This document shows positions 6,541 through 12,654 of a DNA stretch of 12,654 nt, in pieces. Each line of letters opens with the position of its first letter. The first letter of the stretch is position 1. A model generated the notes under the pieces. It made no database searches, had not been told where the DNA came from, and saw only the letters and a list, made by a program, of their open reading frames with translations. The position numbers were made by a program, and so were the translations under genes. Source of the stretch: Gammaproteobacteria bacterium (GTDB taxonomy: Bacteria > Pseudomonadota > Gammaproteobacteria > GRL18); NCBI GenBank assembly GCA_028571885.1, contig JAPVVU010000047.1:1-12654 (forward strand), given 5' to 3'.

Positions 6541-7145
6541 AAGGCATCTTTGCTTGTCTGAAGCAGGCCATTCATCAATAATTTAAAAACATGCCGGGCA
6601 ATATAATCAACCTGATCGTGTTCCTTTTTATGACCCTTTAAAAAAACCCGAATCGGCGCCGTTTCCAGATGATAAAGAACCAGAGATAAAATTGAAATGG
6701 CACTCATATGAGGATCGCAGTCAGGATCAATTTCAGCCACCAGCATACCCAGTGCATTAAATTGTTCCTGAAAAACCTTTTCAGCAAGGTATTGCATCCG
6801 CTTTTCATCACCATCAAGCATCTCTCTTTGTAGCAAACGCCGAAATGACTCATCTTCAGAAGCAAGTTCAGTGAGTTTATAAATATAATGCTTCAGTTTG
6901 ATTTCGGCAGGTGCCTGCATCTGCAGGACCTCAGCCAAAACGCTGGCTTTTAGTGAGAAGCTTTCTTTAATTGAAGCCAGATAAAGCGTCTGTTTGTTGT
7001 CAAAATGGTAATAAAGTGATGCAGGCTTAATGCCCACAGCATTGGCAATATCACGCACCGAAACATTGGCATAGCCCGACCGGGCAAACAGCTTAATGGA
7101 TAGATCGATTATAGTTTGTCTGGTATTTTCTTTTATAACATGCAC
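6537..7145 (-). CDS. TetR/AcrR-family repressor of the efflux operon
   Basis: The protein has an N-terminal TetR helix-turn-helix: TIIDLSIKLFARSGYANVSV, then RDIANAVGIKPASLYYHFDN with the typical YYHF, followed by an all-helical ligand-binding region of about 140 residues. I choose the GTG at 7145 (202 residues) because AGGTGG lies five bases before it; the GTG at 7154 would overlap this ribosome-binding site. As the first gene of the operon, coupled to the MFP gene by ATGA, it most likely controls its own transcription and that of the pump in response to an unknown small molecule. The palindrome at 7154-7173 is the probable operator. Confidence 0.9.
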   Translation of the reverse strand: MHVIKENTRQTIIDLSIKLFARSGYANVSVRDIANAVGIKPASLYYHFDNKQTLYLASIKESFSLKASVLAEVLQMQAPAEIKLKHYIYKLTELASEDESFRRLLQREMLDGDEKRMQYLAEKVFQEQFNALGMLVAEIDPDCDPHMSAISILSLVLYHLETAPIRVFLKGHKKEHDQVDYIARHVFKLLMNGLLQTSKDAL

Positions 7146-7153
7146 TTGAACCA

Positions 7154-7173
7154 CCTAACTAACAGTTGTTAGG
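7154..7173. promoter_or_regulatory. Probable TetR operator
   Basis: CCTAAC (7154-7159) and GTTAGG (7168-7173) are perfect 6-bp inverted arms around 8 bp. The site covers the predicted transcription start and ends at the tetR ribosome-binding site, where a bound TetR dimer would block transcription. Its location and size fit TetR autoregulation; binding itself is inferred. Confidence 0.6.
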
Positions 7174-7174
7174 C

Positions 7175-7203
7175 ATTTTGGCAAAAAAATCACCTGCTGT
7201 CAA
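7175..7203 (-). promoter_or_regulatory. Promoter of the tetR-MFP-RND-murU operon
   Basis: On the minus strand, a consensus -35 TTGACA (7203-7198) is followed after exactly 17 bp by CAAAAT (7180-7175), a four-of-six -10. Transcription would start near 7168, inside the palindrome at 7154-7173. The -35 is embedded in a 16-bp sequence repeated at 12093-12108. Confidence 0.6.
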
Positions 7204-7207
7204 TTTA
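7192..7207. repeat. 16-bp repeat, copy 1
   Basis: ACCTGCTGTCAATTTA occurs identically at 12093-12108 in the same orientation. Here its complement supplies the -35 element of the operon promoter. Both copies are intergenic. Confidence 0.6.
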
Positions 7208-7253
7208 CATCCGCAAAAGACCAGGCATTTACATTCATTTGAGTTTACTTAGA

Positions 7254-7282
7254 TAGACACACTAGAGGTTATATATTATTAT
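7254..7282 (+). promoter_or_regulatory. Candidate promoter of the diguanylate cyclase gene
   Basis: TAGACA (7254-7259) and TATTAT (7277-7282) are spaced by 17 bp and each matches sigma-70 consensus at five of six positions. Transcription would start near 7289, giving a leader of about 65 nt. The region is rich in TATT repeats, so the -10 could be placed slightly differently. Confidence 0.45.
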
Positions 7283-7307
7283 TATTAATATCATATAAAT
7301 CATTTAA

Positions 7308-7322
7308 ATTGTTGAATACAAT
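7308..7322. promoter_or_regulatory. Inverted repeat ATTGT-N5-ACAAT in the cyclase leader
   Basis: Five-base arms flank TGAAT just downstream of the predicted start of transcription and 32 bp before the ATG. It may be an operator for the diguanylate cyclase gene. The half-sites resemble those at 110-130 and 159-170. Short and AT-rich, so tentative. Confidence 0.3.
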
Positions 7323-7354
7323 GTACCAACCAGGGATAAGCTGCAAGGAACTTT

Positions 7355-8383
7355 ATGACTGAAAAATCAAATTATTCAGATAACCGAAGCAAAGCAGCAG
7401 AATTTTTGCGCCTGGCTATTGCTTTATTGGGAAAATATCAGCTTCCTACTCATCCCCATAACTATCAAATGGCTTATGAATATGTTTCAGGAAAAAACCA
7501 GTCATTAATTGATGATTTAGATAAGTTGTTCGGACAGTCTAAATCTCTGGAAGAAAATCAGCTCCAGACGTTATATAAGCAATATTTCTTACAGGATGAG
7601 GCTTCTTTAGAGGCTATGCGTCAGGAAATAAGGCTCATCATTTCCAGTATTTTGAAAGAATTTAATTATTCAAGCGGTAAACTGTCAGATTATTCACAAT
7701 CGCTCAATCGCTATGCCGATATTTTAGACAATCATCATTCATCTGCCGAGCTGTTAGAGGAAACGCACAGGGTTATCGAAGAAACCCAGGCCACTGCAAA
7801 ATCCCAGCACCGCGTTGAGTTACAAATGACCAGTGTCATTGCTGAAATTGATTCCTTGCGTAAAGAACTGGAACAGGTCAAAGAAGAGTCAAAAATAGAT
7901 TCATTAACCGGTATTTCTAATCGTAAAGCCTTTGATGCCGCATTAGAGCATACCATTTTAACATCCCGTGAAACTAAGAAACCATTTTGTCTGCTTCTTT
8001 TAGATATTGATCATTTTAAAACATTTAATGATACCTATGGTCATTTAGTCGGGGATAAGGTATTGCGATATGTTGCTGCGTCATTAAAGCGCAGTATCAA
8101 AGGTGGAGATTTTGTTGCTCGATTTGGCGGAGAAGAGTTCGCAATCATATTACCTGCAACCAGTATTAATGGCGGCATGATAGTGGCAGAACAAATTCGT
8201 AAAGCAGTCTCTTCTGGCACTCTGACTGACAAGGCAACAGATACCTCTTATGGCAAGACAATGATTTCTATTGGAGTCACACAATCCAGGGCCAGTGATT
8301 TAGCCAATGAGTTAGTCGATCGGGCTGATAAGGCGCTTTACCTGGCAAAAGATCGTGGCCGAAATCGCGTTGAAAAACTCTAA
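7355..8383 (+). CDS. Cytoplasmic diguanylate cyclase (GGDEF)
   Basis: The 342-residue protein makes c-di-GMP from two GTP. Residues 1-110 are a helical N-terminal region with PTHPHNYQMAYEYVSGKN (31-48), a pattern seen in a group of soluble proteobacterial diguanylate cyclases. A likely coiled coil (about 130-178) leads into the GGDEF domain from DSLTGISNRKAF (182-193). The active site is GGEEF (258-262), and the metal aspartate is in LLLDIDHFK (D217). The usual RxxD inhibitory site is KGGD (249-252), so the key arginine is lysine and product inhibition may be weakened. No membrane segment is visible. The ATG is supported by AAGGA five bases upstream. It is divergent from the tetR operon and convergent with the large GGDEF-EAL gene, whose stop lies only 38 bp away. 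Confidence 0.92.
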   Translation: MTEKSNYSDNRSKAAEFLRLAIALLGKYQLPTHPHNYQMAYEYVSGKNQSLIDDLDKLFGQSKSLEENQLQTLYKQYFLQDEASLEAMRQEIRLIISSILKEFNYSSGKLSDYSQSLNRYADILDNHHSSAELLEETHRVIEETQATAKSQHRVELQMTSVIAEIDSLRKELEQVKEESKIDSLTGISNRKAFDAALEHTILTSRETKKPFCLLLLDIDHFKTFNDTYGHLVGDKVLRYVAASLKRSIKGGDFVARFGGEEFAIILPATSINGGMIVAEQIRKAVSSGTLTDKATDTSYGKTMISIGVTQSRASDLANELVDRADKALYLAKDRGRNRVEKL

Positions 8384-8421
8384 ATAATTTGTAACTATTC
8401 AGCGTATTATTTACAATAACT

Positions 8422-11400
8422 TTAGCTTTTTCCAGGACTGTCCATTAATAACTTTTCACAATTTTCTGCTGACAGTGGTTTAGAATATAAAAAACCTTGT
8501 GCTATATGACAGCCTCGTTCCTGCAGAAATTTCACCTGCTCTTCATTTTCTATTCCTTCTGCAATCACTGATAAACCCAAGTTATCAGCCATTCCTATAA
8601 TTGTTTCAATAATGGCTCTGTCATCAGCATCAGTCACCAGATCACAAACAAAAGAACGGTCAATTTTTAACATATCAACTGAAAAACGTTTTAAATAGGC
8701 TAGTGAAGAATATCCAGTACCAAAATCATCAATAGCAATACTGGCCCCCAGCTCTTTTATCGCATTAATTTTTTCAGCGGCAAGCTGCGGATCATCCATC
8801 AAACTACTTTCAGTGATTTCAAACTCCAGAACATTTCCTGGCAAGCCTCTGTCCACGATTACATGCCGTATCATTTCAAATGTTTCTTCACTATAGATTT
8901 GCTTCGCTGACAAATTTATTGCGATTCTCGGCAGCTTTATTCCTTTTTCTTTCCAGCTGAAAATATTTTCAATCACCCGATTAAAAATTCTGACACCTAA
9001 AGACGTGATAAGACCCGTCTCTTCAGCAACCGATATAAACTCTTGCGCAGCAACATCACCTAATGTTGGAGATGTCCATCGGCATAATGCTTCCAGCCCG
9101 ACAAGCTCACCGGTTTCAATTTTATATTGAGGCTGATAATGAACATCTATCTCTTCGTTTTCGATTGCATAATGTAATTCATACTCTAACTGATAGCGGT
9201 TACTTGCTTGCTCATGAATTTCAGCGGTATAAAACTGATAATTATCACCACCCTTCTCTTTGGCATGATACATGGCAAAATCAGCATGCTTTAATAAGGT
9301 ATCAGAATCTTTACCATGATCAGGGTAACCGGCAATTCCTATCGAGCCACCCAAATGAACATCACGACCTCTGACCTGAATTGGCTGTTTAATTTCATGT
9401 AAAATCCGTTTTGCTACATCAGATGCCTCACTAACTCCGTGCAGAGTCGTCAGTAACATAACAAATTCATCACCACCCAGTCTTGCTAAGGTATCGCCTT
9501 CCCGAACCAAAGCAGATAACCTGTTGGCAATAACAAGTAGTACCTCATCACCAAATTCATGACCCAGCGTATCATTTATTTTCTTAAATCGATCCAGATC
9601 CAGAAACATCAGAGCACCACATCGATTATCCCGACTTGATATTGCAATACTCTGAGCAATACGATCCTGTAATAGCCATCGGTTTGGAAGACCTGTTAAT
9701 TTGTCATGATGTGCCTGATGCTTTATGGTTTTTTCACTCAGCTTGCGTTCGGTAATATCAACTAAATAACCGGCCATACCAATCGGCGTGTTATTTTCAT
9801 CATATAACATCGACAACGATAAATTGGCATGAAAATCAGTACCATCTTTACGCAGCATCCGGGCTTCTGTCTCATGCGTACCATGATCTTGTAACTTGTC
9901 TATCAAGGCAGTCAATACTGACAATTCATTTTTCGGGTAAATTAAAGCAATATTACGACCCAGCATAAATTCTTCGGTATAACCGAACAACCGTTCAGCA
10001 CCTTTATTCCAGCTGGTAACATTGCCCTTCAGGTCTGTTGCGACAATTGAATCTCGAACCTGATCAATCACCTGCGCCTGATATTTTAACTTTTCCAGAG
10101 TTTTCATACGTTCAGTTATATCTATAAACGTAACAACCGCACCTACAATCTTGCCCGTCTTATAAATTGGATGAGACCAGTATTCAACAGGAAAACCCGA
10201 GCCATCCTTACGCCAGTGCATGTCATTCTCTGAGTGGTCAGATGCTCCTCTAGCGGTTGCCAGTTTCACTGCACACTGATCTTTAGGGTATGGTGAGCCA
10301 TCAGTGTGAGAATGATGAATCATTTCATGAATGCTTTTACCTAATATTTCATCTTCGCGTTCATAACCCAGCATTTTGAGACCAGCCGGATTAATAAAAA
10401 TACACAGGCCGTTAATATCAACACCATAAATGCCTTCTGCTGTTGCTGACATCAAAAGATGCAACAGCTCTTCGTTATCCTGGCGGGCCAGTTCCGCAGT
10501 CATTCTGTCCTGATACAGTTGATGTGTCTGTACCGCTACAGCAATTTCACGAGCAATACCCTCAAGTAATAAACATTCCCGTTTTGAATAGTCATGCAGC
10601 CGGGTCTGACTGATTGTCATCAATACACCGATCGTATCATCACCAATCTGCAAGGGCACACCAATCGTTGATTTAACGTTGAAATGCTCGCACATCCTGT
10701 CACTAACACGTTCATCCCCGGCAGCATCTTTTATAGCAGCCCGTTTGCCATGCTTGTATATCCACACAGCCAGAGAAGTCTCTTCCAGAGACAAACGATA
10801 ATAACCTTCCGCCGAGTATTGCTTTCCCGTCTGTGCAACACCCACCAGCTCATCACCGGATGCACTCCGTAAAATCAGGAATACCATGTCATCATTGAGC
10901 ATCTCTTCACAAACCCTGAGAATGTCATCAACGACTTCGGATAATGAGGCGGCGCTACCGGAACTGCGCAGAAGCTGAGTATTGATTTCAAGAATTTCGT
11001 TATTAATACGCCAGTTTTCAATCAATTTTCGGTAATTAGTGGCCAGCACACCAAGTTCATCCGTTGATTGCGGTCTGAGTAAGTCAAGATCCTGCTCATT
11101 CAGCGAATGTTCTAAACCGCCCCAGCATTGTAAAGGCTGTATAGAAAGTGAAAAACTTCGAGCAAAAACAATACTGCCGGCAACAGCAATCAGCTGCAGA
11201 GCAAACCAGACAATAAAGGTTTCAAAGCTGAAAAAACCTGTTCGTGTCCAGTAATACTGCACCAGCATGGTATCTATTAACAATGGCACCAGCGCACCAA
11301 TCATAAAAACCTTGGCCTTTATGGTAATATGCGGTTTATCCAGGCCAATTGAACCTATAACCTTACCAAACAAATCCAGTATCAGAAAAAAAATAGGTAA

Positions 11401-11868
11401 GCCGACAATAATCGATACTATCAAGGCGATAAGATGAATACGAAACCAGTCAACCGGCAAGGCAACAAAATCGGTATTCCACTCTGCTGAGACAATGACA
11501 GTTGATGGGGCAATTACAATATAAATTAAAAATATCGACCAGAAATGTAAAGGAAAACGCCGCATTATTTTCACGGCTTGCTCAGTACACCTCCTGTCAC
11601 CCGTTTCAATAAAGCGAACAACCGGCTGTATATAACGATTGAAATACCAGATGGCGGATAACAATGTACCGACTATAAAGAGATTTTCAAGTGGCGTCAT
11701 CAATATACCAAGTACCTGATCACCACTAAACATACGTATATAAAGAAGAAAAGAAAAGCCCGCAACAGGCGGCACTGTCCATGCCAAAATAATCAGATTT
11801 CGGAAGCTGGTCTTGAATGAATGAGCTGAAATTGACCCATTTTTCTGCTGCAGATCAGACTTTCGCAT
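8422..11868 (-). CDS. Membrane GAF-PAS-PAS-GGDEF-EAL c-di-GMP sensor protein
   Basis: This 1148-residue protein can in principle both make and degrade c-di-GMP. Order: six predicted membrane segments (about 24-46, 55-77, 107-129, 142-170, 184-205, 217-240), a HAMP-like linker (241-290), a GAF domain (about 305-455), PAS 1 (about 470-588, ending FIDITER), PAS 2 (about 600-708, ending VDITER), GGDEF (about 718-882) and EAL (about 895-1140). Cyclase features are intact: GGDEF at 798-802 and an inhibitory RxxD at R789-D792. Phosphodiesterase residues are also intact: EAL with E926, N985, E1017 and E1020, DDFGTGYSS from D1047, K1068, E1104 and Q1124. The ATG is preceded by AAGGT at a good distance. 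No close partner is encoded on its strand, so it appears monocistronic. The net direction of activity cannot be read from sequence. Confidence 0.93.
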   Translation of the reverse strand: MRKSDLQQKNGSISAHSFKTSFRNLIILAWTVPPVAGFSFLLYIRMFSGDQVLGILMTPLENLFIVGTLLSAIWYFNRYIQPVVRFIETGDRRCTEQAVKIMRRFPLHFWSIFLIYIVIAPSTVIVSAEWNTDFVALPVDWFRIHLIALIVSIIVGLPIFFLILDLFGKVIGSIGLDKPHITIKAKVFMIGALVPLLIDTMLVQYYWTRTGFFSFETFIVWFALQLIAVAGSIVFARSFSLSIQPLQCWGGLEHSLNEQDLDLLRPQSTDELGVLATNYRKLIENWRINNEILEINTQLLRSSGSAASLSEVVDDILRVCEEMLNDDMVFLILRSASGDELVGVAQTGKQYSAEGYYRLSLEETSLAVWIYKHGKRAAIKDAAGDERVSDRMCEHFNVKSTIGVPLQIGDDTIGVLMTISQTRLHDYSKRECLLLEGIAREIAVAVQTHQLYQDRMTAELARQDNEELLHLLMSATAEGIYGVDINGLCIFINPAGLKMLGYEREDEILGKSIHEMIHHSHTDGSPYPKDQCAVKLATARGASDHSENDMHWRKDGSGFPVEYWSHPIYKTGKIVGAVVTFIDITERMKTLEKLKYQAQVIDQVRDSIVATDLKGNVTSWNKGAERLFGYTEEFMLGRNIALIYPKNELSVLTALIDKLQDHGTHETEARMLRKDGTDFHANLSLSMLYDENNTPIGMAGYLVDITERKLSEKTIKHQAHHDKLTGLPNRWLLQDRIAQSIAISSRDNRCGALMFLDLDRFKKINDTLGHEFGDEVLLVIANRLSALVREGDTLARLGGDEFVMLLTTLHGVSEASDVAKRILHEIKQPIQVRGRDVHLGGSIGIAGYPDHGKDSDTLLKHADFAMYHAKEKGGDNYQFYTAEIHEQASNRYQLEYELHYAIENEEIDVHYQPQYKIETGELVGLEALCRWTSPTLGDVAAQEFISVAEETGLITSLGVRIFNRVIENIFSWKEKGIKLPRIAINLSAKQIYSEETFEMIRHVIVDRGLPGNVLEFEITESSLMDDPQLAAEKINAIKELGASIAIDDFGTGYSSLAYLKRFSVDMLKIDRSFVCDLVTDADDRAIIETIIGMADNLGLSVIAEGIENEEQVKFLQERGCHIAQGFLYSKPLSAENCEKLLMDSPGKS

Positions 11869-11894
11869 GAAGTTACCTTATGTAATAACATTGA

Positions 11895-11909
11895 GGTTTC
11901 AATGAAACC
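11895..11909. promoter_or_regulatory. Palindrome in the leader of the GGDEF-EAL gene
   Basis: GGTTTCA and TGAAACC are perfect 7-bp inverted arms around a single base, 26 bp upstream of the ATG at 11868 and downstream of the predicted -10. With a 1-nt centre it suits a DNA-binding protein better than a hairpin. The regulator is unknown. Confidence 0.45.
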
Positions 11910-11950
11910 AAAAATCAACCTAAATATTTATTAGATGATTAAATATATTC

Positions 11951-11980
11951 ATTATAGGATAAAAACTTAATGCTTCCCAA
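11951..11980 (-). promoter_or_regulatory. Promoter of the GGDEF-EAL gene
   Basis: On the minus strand a perfect TATAAT (11956-11951) follows TTGGGA (11980-11975, four of six) with 18 bp between. Transcription would start near 11944, giving a leader of about 75 nt containing the palindrome at 11895-11909. Confidence 0.55.
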
Positions 11981-12335
11981 AATACTATACTATTTTCTAC
12001 CCTCCTTTTTTTATTCTGACCGTTTATTGACATTCCACCTCAATAAAAAATCCAGGACTTGGTATTTTCAGCCCGCTATGAGACAAAATATTACCTGCTG
12101 TCAATTTATCCTGATTCATCATAGTTGTAACAATTATAAGCTAAACACTTTGTGATTTTAAAGCAGAAATACAAGTCATGGGATAACAGCTTGACCGCTT
12201 TTTGTTACCATAGTTTGTCCGTTTATGACCTAAACCAGCTATTGATGAAAAAAATCTTTAACAGTCTGACTTCCAGTTTGCGGTAATTTTAAAACGATGT
12301 AATTTTAATATTACGATGGCAATTAATATGTCGGT
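11981..12335. other. AT-rich stretch with no recognisable gene
   Basis: Together with the promoter and leader to its left, this completes a 467-bp gene-free gap (11869-12335). I see no tRNA, transposon end or convincing small gene. It contains the second copy of the 16-bp repeat (12093-12108) and a small AT hairpin (GTAAT/ATTAC, 12299-12314) flanked by a direct ACGATG repeat. A 61-codon plus-strand frame (11970-12155) has no ribosome-binding site and an unlikely composition. Confidence 0.5.
12093..12108. repeat. 16-bp repeat, copy 2
   Basis: Identical to 7192-7207. On the minus strand it contains TTGACA (12104-12099), but no good -10 lies 16-18 bp downstream, so it is not obviously a promoter at this position. 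Confidence 0.55.
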
Positions 12336-12654
12336 TCAGTGGTGATTGAAGACACTCAGTATCTTTGTAAAATAGGCTCTTCTCAGCAAGCGGTCAGTTG
12401 GATACAAGTCTCTTAAATGCTCATAGAGGTCATTGAGTCCCTGTATTGATGACGGCTGCCATATGCCCGAAGGGTTGTGGGTTTCAGATGTCCACTTTCT
12501 TGCGTTGCTGATATCTTCAAATATTCTAACTGAATCATTGGGTTGGAGTGATATTAATGTTTTAATGTATTCTGCAATCGATAAAAATATTTTAGAACGC
12601 CTGATAATACAAGCCACTTTAATATTTTTAGCTGATATATTGTGGCGGTTCCCG
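12336..12654 (-). CDS. Unidentified protein, 5' end beyond the right edge
   Basis: A minus-strand frame runs open from the right edge to TGA at 12336-12338. It gives at least 105 codons, so the true start probably lies outside the window. The GTG at 12617 is an in-frame alternative without a clear ribosome-binding site. The visible part has a basic helical segment (KNIKVACIIRRSKIFLSIAE) followed by an acidic and aromatic C-terminal part ending FNHH. No membrane segment or catalytic motif is evident and I recognise no family. Being open for over 300 bases in AT-rich DNA with mixed composition favours a real gene, or the 3' end of one. It is separated by 467 bp from the GGDEF-EAL gene on the same strand. 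Confidence 0.5.
   Translation of the reverse strand, partial: GNRHNISAKNIKVACIIRRSKIFLSIAEYIKTLISLQPNDSVRIFEDISNARKWTSETHNPSGIWQPSSIQGLNDLYEHLRDLYPTDRLLRRAYFTKILSVFNHH

Noticed and set aside
8384..8421. Bidirectional terminator between the convergent c-di-GMP genes
   Set aside because: Only a 6-bp TTGTAA/TTACAA pairing with a 16-nt loop is present, without a GC stem or T-tract.
9063..9374. 103-codon plus-strand frame
   Set aside because: It is antisense to the conserved GGDEF and EAL coding sequence, and its His/Tyr-rich composition is typical of a shadow frame.
11970..12155. 61-codon plus-strand frame in the gene-free gap
   Set aside because: No ribosome-binding site, its start overlaps the predicted promoter of the opposite gene, and the product resembles no known small protein.

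Overview
The window looks like chromosomal DNA of an AT-rich gammaproteobacterium. The clues are a Pseudomonas-type MurU sugar-nucleotide enzyme, a DsrC/TusE-fold protein, a TetR-MFP-RND efflux operon and two c-di-GMP signalling enzymes. The DsrC fold hints at sulfur or C1 metabolism, but the sequence does not fix a genus. I see no phage, insertion sequence, CRISPR array, tRNA or rRNA.

Layout. Positions 1-274 are mostly non-coding and hold a nested inverted repeat (93-145) and two hairpins. 275-595 (-) encodes a small DsrC-like protein lacking the redox cysteines of that family. 798-7145 (-) is one compact six-gene operon: tetR, a lipoprotein membrane-fusion protein, an RND permease that stops at about 60% of normal length, murU, a small TPR protein, and a two-domain SagB/ThcOx-type nitroreductase. 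Most junctions are ATGA overlaps, which suggests translational coupling. A TTGACA-N17-CAAAAT promoter and a CCTAAC-N8-GTTAGG palindrome over the start region of tetR suggest autorepression. 7355-8383 (+) is a cytoplasmic diguanylate cyclase read divergently from tetR. 8422-11868 (-) is a convergent 1148-residue membrane protein with HAMP-like, GAF, PAS, PAS, GGDEF and EAL regions. 11869-12335 is a 467-bp gene-free stretch carrying the likely promoter of that gene. A reading frame of unknown function enters from the right edge on the minus strand.

How the genes relate. TetR probably controls a pump operon whose permease has lost its second half. In place of that half is a short run of 18-bp tandem repeats encoding a hexapeptide ending AEGS. 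The last repeat copy also supplies the likely ribosome-binding site of murU. The gene downstream of the pump therefore looks intact while the pump itself is probably non-functional, at least as a classical RND pump. The two c-di-GMP enzymes form a convergent synthesis and synthesis/breakdown pair.

I found no convincing complete new system. The items most worth a second look are the truncated, repeat-tailed RND gene fused to murU, the cysteine-free DsrC-like protein, and the nested inverted repeat near the left edge.
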